The position numbers and the translations under genes are program-made. From Cokeromyces recurvatus (Eukaryota; Mucoromycota; Mucoromycetes; Mucorales; Mucoraceae), in contig NW_026251389.1 in assembly GCF_025118155.1 (NCBI RefSeq), positions 930,001-994,000 on the forward strand: 64,000 nucleotides of DNA, in the 5' to 3' direction. This document shows positions 38,701 through 50,310 of this stretch, one piece after another. How positions within the stretch are numbered: the first letter of the stretch is position 1; every line of letters starts with the position of its first letter. The notes beneath the pieces were generated by a model. It saw only the letters and a program-made list of their open reading frames with translations, was not told where the DNA came from and did no database searches.

Positions 38701-39263
38701 AATTAATCTCAGTTAACTCAATTCTAATAAAAAATTAAATTATTCGTATTCGTGCTTGATCTAGCCGGTTCGGCTATTTTTCTTGAAACCAAATAATGAG
38801 ATCTCGCTTGTTTATATTTGTGAGTGATATAAGGAAGATGCTTTGTATTATATTCATTCCTTAATGTACTACTTGAATGAATATCATTATAGTGTATAAT
38901 GTATAAATAGGATAGTATATGATTGTATTCATAAATTACTATATTAGATAATATTATAATAATGTGTATATATGACTAATAGGCACAATCTATAATTCAT
39001 ATATATCTTTACCATTAATAACTCTTTACACTATTGTTTGGCTTATCATTATCTCGTAACGTTAGTATTTAATATAATATTATTTTTCTCATCACAGGAA
39101 TGTCTTATAAACTGAAATCAAATAATATTGTATCCATACAGTCTACAACTAATAACTATAATATCATTTGGTTCTTCATGACTCTGATCTGTATATTATA
39201 GGATATTATGTAATACATCATTATATACACATGTGATATTTCTTGTAAAATATCAAATAAAAA

Positions 39264-39268
<5 letters not shown>
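35747..39268. other. 3.5-kb gene-free region
   Basis: AT-rich DNA with scattered homopolymers (e.g. T run ~36411-36430) and (TA)n patches (~37356-37370, ~37990-38015). Short open frames at 36531-36740, 38086-38304 and 38376-38570 have no recognisable family and are scattered across strands. I see nothing else. Confidence 0.55.

Positions 39269-39305
<37 letters not shown>
39269..39305. repeat. 37-nt poly(A) tract
   Basis: Uninterrupted A run on the + strand at the proximal edge of the LINE-like relic. Its orientation is opposite to that expected for the poly(A) tail of the minus-strand element. Confidence 0.9.
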
Positions 39306-39306
<1 letters not shown>

Positions 39307-39399
39307 GTCAACGAGACCGAACAATAGTTCTAAAGTCAATCATTCTATTTATGAATTTAAGTTAATGAGGGTATTTATAAGAATTGTTAAAGAAGTCTG

Positions 39400-40130
39400 A
39401 GATAAGATGCGAGTCAGAAAGGTGTTAGTTACGACCTAATAAGATATGTTAAGGATAATGAAGTGTTAGAAGGTTTTAATATTATTTGATAAAGTGGAAC
39501 AAGAGAGTTTCAGTGGAATCTAGATAGAATTCGTTCAATAATTTTATGATCTGCATGTTTAATTAAGAAACATGACATTATGACAACTCTAGTCTGCCAT
39601 AGTGTATGACATATATATTGTCTATCAACTATGTCATACGTATATTTTTTGTCCAAAAATGTGAGAACCGAATCAATAGAGTAAGTTTTTCATAATGTGA
39701 TATATTTTGACAAGACAAAGGAATTGATCTAGTGCTTCCCGTTTAGAGTGGAAACTACTCTAAGCAATATCGATAGTAGGACCCTGTTGTTTAAGTAAGG
39801 GTTGTAAACATCATTCTAATATTTTTCTGAATATAAACATAAGACTAATCAGTCTGAAGTCACTAGAACCCATGGAGTTGCCTTTCTTATAAATAGGGAT
39901 AACTTGTGCTACACGTCAATTAGTTTGAGTATATGATCACTGCTAACATAAGCAAAAAAGTTTGTATACTATATTTGATAAAGGAGAAGCAATAGGTTTA
40001 AGCATATCACTAGTAATATGGTCAACTCCTTGAGCTTTGTTAAGAGGAAGATTGGAAATTGCAAATTTGATATCTTCGGCAGCAATTAAGTAATTATTTT
40101 CAAATGGAGGTGATAGATGTTATTCAAATA
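39400..40130 (-). mobile_element. Degenerate LINE-type reverse transcriptase relic
   Basis: Minus-strand translation in a few frames gives AISNLPLNKAQGVDHITSDMLKPI, then VAQVIPIYKKGNS, SDFRLISLMFIFRKILE and REALDQFLCL. These match the fingers/palm start of non-LTR retrotransposon reverse transcriptases (K-A-x-G-x-D, V-x-P-I-x-K-K-G, F-R-x-I-S-L). Many stops and frameshifts are present and the YxDD catalytic box was not found, so the relic is 5'-proximal RT only. No endonuclease domain or target-site duplication was identified. Confidence 0.7.
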
Positions 40131-40139
40131 AGACTAGTA

Positions 40140-40310
40140 TATTGTACTTTACAGCATGATGTTCATTATACAATATTCAGTTTTAATAACAGTCATTGTT
40201 AGAGTATTCGAGCATTAAAAAAAAATAATATTATGTAATAATAAGAATTCAATAGGATTATGACTGTTATACTCAATTACATAATCACTTACATAAGTTA
40301 TACATATTAT
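40140..40310. repeat. Dispersed repeat, copy A
   Basis: About 170 bp resembling 52590-52755 in the same orientation, including the shared block tagagtattcgagcat and the later tcaattacataat. Within it, taacagtcat (40187-40196) and atgactgtta (40260-40269) form a perfect 10-bp inverted repeat. It abuts the LINE-like relic. Origin unknown; MITE or retroelement end are options. Confidence 0.6.
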
Positions 40311-40851
40311 GCATACATCTATAATGTTGAATATTGTTATGTAATAACATCCTAGAGGATAATAATAATAATAGTAGCATATAAATAATTGGTATTGGTT
40401 ATAGCTAGAATATTCATTGTGAATTAATATGAACGCGTTGCTTACGCCAGAAATAATAATTAGTAACAGCGACAGCTAAAGGAGAAAAAAGATAAAGATA
40501 TATCATATTGCAAGCAGGATTATACGGAGACAACATTTATGCACAATGCTTTAATATATCAGTATTTATTTATCCAAATCATACTTTTATTAATATCACT
40601 TACCTTGCAAGCAAAAAGCATATAAATAGCCCTTATCATTTTTCCATATTATTTTTCTTTTGTACTATGTTTGTATTTTTTTTTCTTTTAATAAACTATA
40701 CAGAGTTTTCACACACTTGTCTTTTCTGTTTTCTCTTTCCTTATCTTTTGCATTCAAAACAACAACTATTCATCATTTGTAAACACGGTATCTTTTGACT
40801 GAAACTATAAAAACTCACCTTTTACTTTATTATTATTGTAATCTCGATTTA

Positions 40852-40933
40852 ATGGATAGTCCAAACAATTCACCTTTACGAGCAACTGAAGAACGTGCTT
40901 CCTGCATCCATACTATCATCTACATTATATATC

Positions 40934-40965
<32 letters not shown>

Positions 40966-41121
40966 GCAAACAATGATGTAGTTGCTTTAGACTGGATCGA
41001 AAATGAATATTGCCAAACAGGCAGATGTAGATGGGATGGTGACGTTATGAAAGTAAATAGCAAAAAAATATCCACAGTTTTCATCAAGTTCTCTGGTGGA
41101 ACTAAAGTTAATGCAACAATG

Positions 41122-41163
<42 letters not shown>

Positions 41164-41513
41164 CTGATATTAATAAATTATATTCTAATATTTTGAATAT
41201 TATTATTGATTTGCCTACCAGTACTCCCAAGAAAATACTCTGTGCCCGCTTCTAGGATAGCCAAATATTTATATACATATATCAATCACTTTTTAACACA
41301 ATAGGCTAATAGTGTTTATGTTTAATTGATTTAGACAACTGCATATATTTTGAGGAACTATTTGTCTTCAAACAGAACTATTTTAGAAAGATTCATGTGT
41401 CTTTCCATTGCCCAAGCATGCCAAGATTACTTATCAAACACATCAAACAAATCAGTAAAATGCTACAATGGAAAGAAGCTGTAATCAACCAGACGTTGCA
41501 ATTCCAAGATTAA
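40852..41513 (+). CDS. Uncharacterised protein gene, possibly broken
   Basis: A start at 40852 (MDSPNNSPLRATEE) is separated by a T tract ending in TTAG (40937-40966), most simply an intron acceptor, from NNDVVALDWIENEYCQTGR, WDGDVMKVNSKKISTVFIKFSGGTK. A 39-nt A tract (41122-41160) follows; one of the frames beyond it gives SDINKLYSNILNIIIDLPTSTPKKILCARF then a stop. A third block (41345-41513) reads CIYFEELFVFKQNYFRKIHVSFHCPSMPRLL and on to NQTLQFQD and a stop. Together they look like one gene with introns or lesions. The composition is normal coding sequence, but I recognise no family. Frame across the A tract depends on its exact length. Confidence 0.4.
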
Positions 41514-41786
41514 TTAGCACTTACTAGAAAATTGCTATTGATATTCTCTTTTCTTGTTTCTTCTTTTTTTTTTCAAGGCATCCCACAACATCATTCTCCC
41601 AATGAAAAAAATAAATAGCTATTGTTATTATTTATATGTAAAAGTATCTTTCTCTATCCTTATCAGTATAAAAATTGTATCATGTAGTCCTTTTTTTTTA
41701 TGGTGTTAGGATCTTCCATTTAAACATCAGAGAACACTTGTTTTTTTTGATTTTTGATGTATTTTCTTTCTGTTAAATTTTTCTAT

Positions 41787-42728
41787 TTAAATGGATTTTT
41801 TTCTACAAAAACTGTACGTTGCTTTTCTTCCTTCTTCATCCATAATACTTCCGCAATCATCTTCATGAAAAACAGCATGATCAAATAAAAAGAAGAGATC
41901 TACTGCAATCATCTGAGTATATTTTTTACAGGATATAATCAGAAAATAGACAAATCCTGTGCTTTTTTCTACAGGATATATATAGAGATTATACATTTCC
42001 TGTACTGTTTTCTATAAGATATATACATATTTTGTTTAAATCCTGTAGTTTATAATTGCTTTTCATTTACTAATACTTTAAATACCATACTTTTTATCAC
42101 TGGTTTTATGCTTCATAACTCATCAATACATGGTTATACATTATTGGGTTATATAGACGGTATATTATTCCCTTTTAGACTTTATTTATATTAAATAGGC
42201 TTCTTTATTGCCTTTCTTTATTGGACATTACAAAAAAATGTGGCTTTTTGTTTATTTTTTATTTATTTATTTATTACATAAAAAATCGGTACATATAAAA
42301 CAATTATAATAATAATAATAATAAATAGTGAAAAACCAAAAATATGCTATAAGCATTACATGTAAAAAATCACACTTACCTTGAATGCATATTCTATTGA
42401 TAACCTGGCCATTGCTTGGAGGAATATTTAGAGAAAACAGCCCCAAGACTACAAAGACTATCATACAGAACAGAATACTAGTTTTGTTTCCTGTATCTTT
42501 TAAAGTTATATTGAGTAACGTACACTTGTACTTGGCCTCCCTATTGTATAAAAAATTGTTAATACAAATGTTGAAATAATTAAAGATAAAAGTGTTATTA
42601 GATATACCTTCATCAATAGATAAATAATACAAGTCTTTGTTGTATAATAGTAGATGTGAATCAAAAAATGCTGCTGTATAATAAAGACGAGCATATACAT
42701 ATTTATTTATTTGTTGTTTTTGATCCAA
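41787..42728 (-). other. Possible exon-bearing region, unresolved
   Basis: Minus-strand frames here include KYVYARLYYTAAFFDSHLLLYNKDLYYLSIDEG followed by a GTATAT donor-like site and, past an ACAATAG acceptor-like site, several open frames (one with a hydrophobic ILFCMIVFVVLGLFSL segment). The frames do not join cleanly in the exon phases I tried. Imperfect ~44-bp tandem copies containing tcctgt...tctacaggatata lie at ~41930-42050. It may be a gene fragment or chance open sequence. Confidence 0.25.
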
Positions 42729-43036
42729 GGAAAGAGAAAAATTAAAAAAAACATATTTATGTACAAAATGATATACATACTTCCAACATCAAATAATCTA
42801 TAAAGATCTGTAAGTTATGAAAAAAAAGTAATAGCTATTAATATTAAAGAGAACATCCATAATAAGAAAATAAGATTAGAAGTTAAAAAAAAAAAATCTC
42901 GATCCGCTTTTGAAATGGAACGAAATAAATTATTAAATAGCAGCAAACGCTATATACAGTGTAAGAAATCTGAGCAATATGGTTATATTATTTCTATACT
43001 TTTTTGCACTAACTTTTATCTTTTACCTTTCAAAAT

Positions 43037-43270
43037 GTCTACCTCAAATAATAATACTCATCAAATACCTGTTATCAGAACTGCTTCTAGTACTTGACAA
43101 CATAATAGAGGAAAAACTGTTACCAGTAACAGTAATGCTGCTTTGTTGACAGCAAGAATCCAGCGCTTAGAAGTAACAGTCTTACGTTTGCAGGAAGAAG
43201 TTGAAGCCGGTAGATTTTCATTAAAATCTTCTGGCCAGAAGATTCTGAAAAATTTATATACCACTGTAAG
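43037..43270 (+). pseudogene. Broken coiled-coil open frame
   Basis: MSTSNNNTHQIPVIRTASST, then a TGA, then in the same frame a helical segment TARIQRLEVTVLRLQEEVEAGRF with leucine-zipper spacing. A C tract and other stops follow. Its position just before the transposase relic suggests it may be part of the same or a nested mobile element. Family not recognised. Confidence 0.3.
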
Positions 43271-43345
43271 TGAACCCCCCCCCTCGAAAGGCTATCACTT
43301 AAGAAATTAAGTCAAAGCCATCAAAGAAAGGAACAATTTCATTTC

Positions 43346-43786
43346 ATATTGTCAAGTTTGTGGGGGGGGGCGGTTATGGATGTTCTGGATCAAAATGATA
43401 TGAAGGGCCACTTTATTGTCATGGATAACTGTAAAATACACCATGCACGTTTTGTGGTTCAGGCTATCAATGATTGTGGGTATAAATCGTTGTTTCTCCC
43501 TTCTTATTTGCCCTTTCTTAATCCTATAGAAGAATATTAAGCTAAATTCAAGAGCAATATTAGAAGAAACCCGTTGAAGAAAAGAGACGAGCTGACTCCA
43601 CGAGTTGCAGAAGCATACAGGTCAGTTACACCAAAATACTGTAAAGTATGGATAAGAAATGCTACCTCATATTGGGATAGATGCCTTCAAAAAAGAAGTC
43701 GGCCTAAAATAGTCTCAATAGTTTTGTCTCTTACATTACTTCTTTCGACTACAAAATCAAATGATAGATCTCTAAATTTTTATTGA
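43346..43786 (+). pseudogene. Tc1/mariner-like transposase C-terminal relic
   Basis: After a G tract the frame reads AVMDVLDQNDMKGHFIVMDNCKIHHARF, then LFLPSYLPFLNPIEEY, a TAA where tryptophan is expected, and AKFKSNIRRNPLKKRDELTPRV to the end. This is the DDE_3 domain C-terminal half: the second aspartate (VMDN) and third acid (NPIE) are visible, the N-terminal part with the first is missing. It is a different subfamily from the 11.7-13.0 kb relic. No terminal inverted repeats identified. Confidence 0.75.
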
Positions 43787-46036
43787 CGCGTCTAAAACAA
43801 AACTGAATTTAAATGTAGAAAAATATCATTGGTAACTGAAATTTAAATAATAATAATGGGGAAAGAGGAAATTTATAAAGAACAGGCTTTTTTTAACCTT
43901 TCTTTAAAATTTGGAAGGATAAGATTATATCTATAAATCGCCGAGTTTTTTATGATTTATAGTTTAACTCTTCTATTAAATCTCACAATAAATGTACAGT
44001 TTAGTAATAAAGAAATAAATAAGCAGTTAATAGAAGTGGAATACAATCTGCCATTTAAAATAAATGGTCAGAATAATAGAAAATTCAAACCAACGATAAA
44101 GGATTTAGAATCTAGAAGGAAAAAAGTCAAAACTATGTATCAATTGTGAATATAGAAGAAGTCGGCATAATTAGTTGATAACACGGGGAAATTAAGAGAC
44201 AACACTTATACATCATTGCTATCGTCACGATGTCCCTGTTTTCATACAAACTTAATTATTGATAATAAATCACATGAAAACTTAAATATAGTCTTTGTCT
44301 GATATTATCTCGCACCTCAAGAAGTGACGAAACGACATGTCAATAAGTTTTTTTTATTTAATAAAAGCTCAAATGATTAGAATTGGGATTGTTGTATTCC
44401 TTAGTAATAAAGACAAAGACTATAAATGATAAGCCTAATACTGACTATTTAACAAGGCAATTAAAAGCTAATTTTCATTATTTCACTATTTCTTTATTTA
44501 ATATTATAAGAGTACTTTTATGCATTTTTAAAATATGATTCTTTAATAAGGTGCACTTTGCTAAAGTACGAACTAAAACCAATTTTTTAACACACAAAAC
44601 AGCAAATATGAATGGATTATTTTCATTCTTGTTTATTAAAATTGTTTAAACATACTTTGATCTATAGTTTTTGTGAAACTATTCTCATTCAAAAAAAAAA
44701 AAAAAACTACACATATTTATTGATTTCTACGTCTGAAGAGTATGTCTTTGTCTTGAGGACTACATCAGATGATATATTTTATTATAATTAAAACGAATGG
44801 TAAAACAGCTAGAATGCGATACAAGCAATTAAAAAAGACAAGCAAAAGTATGATGCATAACTTATTTAAAGTATAAATATGAAATGTATGGTGCATTCAT
44901 ATATACCCTTTATGTAGTAAAATAGAGATTAATCACTGTGTTTCTTCGTTTAAAGTAGGCAGTAGGTATGGTTTAGTGACTTGCTAACTTCTCGAAGAAT
45001 AACTATGAATTTAATATAATTCATCATCTCTAATATCAAAGCACTATTCATGATAAGGGATGATATATTTAATATTGTAAATAAAATCAAGAAAAATAAC
45101 TTGAAATAATAAAAAAGTTGATTAGAATAAAAGGGATTTTGGACTAAATATAAAAAAGAAATATATTGAAATAGAAATAAAATTACTAGGAATAGGAAAC
45201 TATGCGTTCTCTATAGAAATCGTATTTTAACAAAATATGATATGATAAGATGGAACCTTGTTTTAATACATCATAATCCAGAGGCCCTAAGATCTTAATC
45301 ACAGGTCCTATTGGAATCTACAGATTGTAAGATCTTGGAATGTTAAAGAATTGCCATTTTAGGATCTAGTCACGTTGAAATGTCAAAATGCTAGGATGTT
45401 AATAAGTTCACATTCTGGAATTGATTTAGAACGTAAAAATATCCAGATTTGAAATTATTGATTAGTGTTGTTATAGGATTCACTTTATTTCTAATTATAT
45501 AGAATATAATAACACTTTACTCTATATAATGCAAAAACATACTTTTTTGTTCATACTGACTATTAATGTCTCCGAATCCTATATATTGTGTATTGATGAC
45601 TTTTCGAATTTAATTTCCTTAGACATCAGAAATGAACAAATTATATTTTACTTGGTAGCTAAAAATTATTATATAGTAAACAAATTTTTATATTCCGCGT
45701 AGTATATGTATGAATATAAATATGTCTATTTTTTGTTTATGACAGGTGCCAGACAGGGACATTTTTATTATTATTATTTTTGTTTAGTTTTGTATATTTT
45801 GCCCCTCTTATTAATATAATTTCCATTCATTTGCATTATAAATGATACCTTCTACAATTTCAGTATGCTATAAACAAAGCCAAGTATGTCGAAAATATAT
45901 ATTTATATGTTTTTACCCCACTTTTTTTTTTGTGTGTGTTTGTTTTGAAAAAACTAATGTATTATAGAGGTGTCAATGCAAATTCAAAAAAATAAATATT
46001 CTTAATTCAGCATGGAAAAAAGAATGTACACAGCAA
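43787..46036. other. 2.2-kb gene-free region
   Basis: AT-rich DNA lacking recognisable genes; a 65-codon frame at 43952-44149 is lysine-rich and unidentified. The last ~300 bp are the promoter and leader of the PPR gene, with a T tract near 45920. Confidence 0.5.
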
Positions 46037-46047
46037 ATGCAGCTTAA
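46012..46047 (+). promoter_or_regulatory. Upstream open reading frame overlapping PPR start
   Basis: An ATG 25 nt upstream of the PPR gene's first in-frame ATG opens an 11-codon frame that terminates at 46047, overlapping the main start at 46037 in another frame. If the transcript includes it, it would reduce initiation at 46037 and favour the second in-frame ATG at 46061. An AG just before 46011 leaves open a leader intron. Confidence 0.4.
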
Positions 46048-49000
46048 GCGATATTTTGTAATGAATAAATCTTATACATACAGCAATAGGCTAACAAAAA
46101 ACGATGTTAGTGATCTCAACAAGCACTTTTATCACTTAAAGTCTAAATCTTGTGTTTTTAGATCCTTGTCATTTAATTTAGAATTAGGAACAGCTAGAGG
46201 AATATCAACTAGTTCAGTACTATTTAACAGAGATTATGAAGCCGTTTTATCTGCTGCGTTAGATCAGTCCAAGATTTCGACAGCGCAGTTATTATTTGAC
46301 AAAATTGTCATTTTAATACGAAAGGGTAGTCCAGAACTTGCTTGGGAATGTTATATTGATTTAAAGCAACGTAAAGCTCACCAATTCATCTTCAATAATC
46401 AATACAGACAACTCATCAAATTATTTACCCATTCGAAGTCAAGCAATGAGCAATCACTAGAGTATATCTTATCATTAGTAGAAGATATGAAACAACTTGG
46501 GTATCAAGTGGGACAAAGAGAAAAGCTTTTAATGATGCGTTTATTGGGCCGTAATGGAAAAATTGAAGCAATGGAAAGCGTTTTCCAAGACTTGATTAAA
46601 GACCTGCGTTTGATAATACCAAATTCGCCAATGGCACAAAAACCATTTAATGTTGTGCTGGCATCCTATCAGCTTTATGAAAAAGATATTGGGTCAGAGG
46701 TGGTTGCTAGAAAATCTATGGATCTTTATAAGAAAATGTTAGACCTTAACATGCAGCCTGGTCAAAATATAACATTCATATTAATGGATAATATTCGATC
46801 GGCAGGTTTTTCAGATGACATGGTTGAGGAAGTATGGGATTGGGTATGGACTAAAATTGGTATGAATGTAGGTGGCAAGACAAAAGTATTAGACCCAATA
46901 CTTTATAAAGAAATGATTATATATTTCACAAGTGTAGGCCGACCAGAATATGCCCTAGAAATTAATGATATCATGGTAAAAAAGAAGATTCCACGTTCAT
47001 TGCGAATGCTAACAGCATTAATACACAAAGTGGGAAGAGCTGGTAATGTTGAACGATCTATGGAACTTTTTAATGAAATGGTGAACATAGACAAAATCAC
47101 ACCTAGCCTTGTTACCTATAATGCCTTAATCGATGTTTATGCTCATAAAAAACCAGACGCTAGTGTCAAAGATGCACATAAAGTGTATGACATGCTGAAT
47201 GAGGCAGGATTGAAGCCTGATAGTATAACTTTTAGTATTCTTATCGATATGTATGCAAAACAGGGAGATCTTACTAATGTAAGGAGACTGATCGATACAA
47301 TGGTGAAAACATATAATTTTGAACCCAATGAATATGTATTGTCATCATTGATTGAATGCTTTATTAAACTTCATGATCACGAGTCTGTTATGGAATTTCT
47401 ACCATTATTGAAAAAGCAAGCATTACGTCGAGCAGCAGTAGCAAGACAAGCATATAATTTAATCATTAAAGGGCTTATTCAAGATGATTATATTCTAGAA
47501 GCTGTTGAACTTTTAGACTATATGTCAAAAAATATGATACATCTTGAACCAAGGACATTTACCCCTTTATTGGCTTATTACGCAAGGCAGGGTGATGTTT
47601 TGAACACGCACAAAGTAGCCTCTATGATGTCTCAGGCAAACGTAAAACCCAATTCACATACATATTCTATTTTAATGGAGGCATATGCTAAAGCTGGAGA
47701 TATTGAAGGCACTGAAAACATTTTTAAGTTATGCAAGACACAATTTAGGCCTAATACCTATATTTATAATGCCTTACTTTATGTCTATGCTAAACGGAAC
47801 GAGATGGATAAAGTATTAGAAACATACAAGCATATGTCGAACGCAAACGTACCTGCTAATGAATTTACTTATGGTATCTTGATGAATTTTTATTCAAGAC
47901 GAAAAGATGTGAAGGCAGTAGAAGCATTAATGAGTACAATGTCAAATAATGTCACTCCTAAAACCGTCTCATGGACTATTTTGATGCAAACTTACTTTGA
48001 GAATGATAGACCTGAAGATGGAAGAGATGCATTAAAACGTATGATTGATGCTGGTGTTGAACCATCGATTATATCTTGGGGTATTTTAATCAAGGGCTGT
48101 GTTGACGCAAATGAATTAGAGTATGCCGAGTCAACCCTACAGGGAATAATTAAAAGATCAAAAGTAGAATATATATTAGATGAGCATAATTTGCTTCGAG
48201 ACAAATGTTTTGGTTCAACCCGGACTTATATAAAAACAATTCCTGATACTATTGAAGATATTCTAAACAAAGCCCGAAAACCTATCAAAAGGAATACAGC
48301 CCTTTCATCTTTCTTATTTACACCTCTTATGGAGGCTTACATGAATGATGGAAGATATAGCAAGGCTAAAAATCTGTTTAATACTATGATTAATTTATCA
48401 GTACCTGTTTCTGTTCCAGCATATACAATTCTAATGAACTTATTTAAACATGAAAATCGTTTTGAAGCCGTAGAAACATTATGGAAATTACTCTATAACC
48501 GAACACCTGATAAGGATTTCATAGAAGGGCTTGACCCCCTTTTACCTAGGATCCCTTTACCAAAACAAAACTATGATTATTCGAATTTGCTCTTTTTAGA
48601 TCACGATGCTGAAAGTATAGAAACGGCCAAACCTATACCAATACAAGCTACTCCTTTTGCATTATCCATCTATTTAGATACACTTATTGAACAAGACCGG
48701 TATACCGACATTGAAGATCTTTGGAACCAACTTACACAAGACGAGTACTGCTTCGATGAACAAAACTGGAATAGATATATTTACGCATTGCTTTTAAATG
48801 GTGAGCTTAAAAAAGCATGCGAAACTGCATATAGACAATTCCTTGAGGATAAACCAAAAGGAAGTAAGGGATCTGGTCAAGCCTTCAGTATAGTTCGTAA
48901 AAGAGATAAAATTGATATAGCAAATGAATATGGTCTTCATCTCCGTACATGTATTACATTTGCTGAGGTTTTCAAAATCCGTGGAACAGAGCATATGAAT

Positions 49001-49060
49001 GATCATCAGCTAAAGTCAGTCGTGTTTAAGAAAATTGAAAGATATATACAAGACAAATAA
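46037..49060 (+). CDS. Pentatricopeptide repeat (PPR) protein, probably mitochondrial
   Basis: Single exon, 1007 residues. The N-terminus is rich in Lys/Arg/Ser/Asn with few acids for its first ~40 residues and includes RGISTSSVLF, fitting a mitochondrial presequence. From about residue 300 there are at least ten 35-residue PPR motifs, e.g. ITPSLVTYNALIDVYA, LKPDSITFSILIDMYAKQGD, VKPNSHTYSILMEAYAKAGD, VPANEFTYGILMNFYSRRKD and VEPSIISWGILIKGCVD, plus weaker ones on both sides. PPR proteins bind organellar RNA in a sequence-specific way and act in transcript stability, processing or translation. The target RNA cannot be read confidently here. Long intronless structure contrasts with its intron-rich neighbours. 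Confidence 0.92.
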   Translation: MQLKRYFVMNKSYTYSNRLTKNDVSDLNKHFYHLKSKSCVFRSLSFNLELGTARGISTSSVLFNRDYEAVLSAALDQSKISTAQLLFDKIVILIRKGSPELAWECYIDLKQRKAHQFIFNNQYRQLIKLFTHSKSSNEQSLEYILSLVEDMKQLGYQVGQREKLLMMRLLGRNGKIEAMESVFQDLIKDLRLIIPNSPMAQKPFNVVLASYQLYEKDIGSEVVARKSMDLYKKMLDLNMQPGQNITFILMDNIRSAGFSDDMVEEVWDWVWTKIGMNVGGKTKVLDPILYKEMIIYFTSVGRPEYALEINDIMVKKKIPRSLRMLTALIHKVGRAGNVERSMELFNEMVNIDKITPSLVTYNALIDVYAHKKPDASVKDAHKVYDMLNEAGLKPDSITFSILIDMYAKQGDLTNVRRLIDTMVKTYNFEPNEYVLSSLIECFIKLHDHESVMEFLPLLKKQALRRAAVARQAYNLIIKGLIQDDYILEAVELLDYMSKNMIHLEPRTFTPLLAYYARQGDVLNTHKVASMMSQANVKPNSHTYSILMEAYAKAGDIEGTENIFKLCKTQFRPNTYIYNALLYVYAKRNEMDKVLETYKHMSNANVPANEFTYGILMNFYSRRKDVKAVEALMSTMSNNVTPKTVSWTILMQTYFENDRPEDGRDALKRMIDAGVEPSIISWGILIKGCVDANELEYAESTLQGIIKRSKVEYILDEHNLLRDKCFGSTRTYIKTIPDTIEDILNKARKPIKRNTALSSFLFTPLMEAYMNDGRYSKAKNLFNTMINLSVPVSVPAYTILMNLFKHENRFEAVETLWKLLYNRTPDKDFIEGLDPLLPRIPLPKQNYDYSNLLFLDHDAESIETAKPIPIQATPFALSIYLDTLIEQDRYTDIEDLWNQLTQDEYCFDEQNWNRYIYALLLNGELKKACETAYRQFLEDKPKGSKGSGQAFSIVRKRDKIDIANEYGLHLRTCITFAEVFKIRGTEHMNDHQLKSVVFKKIERYIQDK

Positions 49061-49475
49061 TATCCAAAAAAAAAAAAGACTTTAGAAACAATTAAAAAAG
49101 TATACAATAATCGTAATGTTATTTTAAATTAATATAGACAATAAAATATATAAATATAAAAGCAATAGCAATACATATGTCATTATCTGTATATCCATAA
49201 TGAATGCAAACGATACTTAAGTGAAAAGATGTTATGTCTATACAAACAATATTAAATATAAGTATAGAAATAGAATTGGTAAAAATATGCGTGTGTATAC
49301 AAATATTTAAACAATAAAATAATAATAAATCACTTTTATAATTTTTTTTCTTAAAAAAAAAATTGTTACAGGAATATATCTGCATGTATCTATATTAGTG
49401 AAAGCAAGCAGCTTGTATAGAGATAGAGTATACACAGTAGCATCTTTTTTTTTTTTTTTTATTAATTGATTAATG

Positions 49476-50268
49476 TTAACCACTTGTAGGTAAACCGACC
49501 ATAACCTTAAAAGTATCATAAACTCCCCATTGAAGTGCAGTCAAGGTACCAATCATAAAAATACGAGGGCCAAGACCAGTCCATAGTCCTCGCATACCTA
49601 ACTTTTTGAACATATCCATAGCATTAGCCTGCCTTTCACCAGGGGCAGCCTTTGGTTGATTATTTAATTTAGAAACTAACACATCAGCAGGATGGGAGAC
49701 AACAGCACAGAAAACACCAGCAATGTAACCACCAGCAAAACTAACACCTAATTGTTGAAGCTTGTTATATTCTGATTTAGGCTTAGATAAAAATGTTTTG
49801 TAAAGCACTTCAACAGTTTTTTCAAAAGAAGCAAACTTGACCATTGTGTAAGGCACTTGCCGAGACCAAAGGGGAACAAGGCCTTTATAGAACCCATAGA
49901 TACCTTCTGAAGCCATAATCTTTTTAAGCCCTTCAGCAGTTGTCGTAGCATAGGGAGGTATTGTAGTTTGCATTCTGATTTTTAATGCTTCCATTGGACA
50001 AAGAAAAATATCAGCAATGAATTCAGCAGAGGCAGAGGCTGTAAGATATACAATTGTACGATATTTATGTGCGTTGTCTTCACCAATTACTTGAGAATAC
50101 TTGTATTTAAAAAATTCGTAGAAACCATATTTACTTGCACCTTGTAAGGAATAGCCAATGGCTGTAGGCCCAATTCCTGTAAAAATGCCACGAAAGCCTT
50201 CGGTTTTTGTAATGTTTTTCCAACCATCAAACACATTTTTATATATTCCTGGTTTTACCTATATTTAT

Positions 50269-50310
<42 letters not shown>

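Noticed and set aside
49119..49519. Minus-strand open frames rich in Ile/Phe/Tyr downstream of the phosphate carrier
   Set aside because: Low-complexity AT-rich 3' flank; no signal of a gene.
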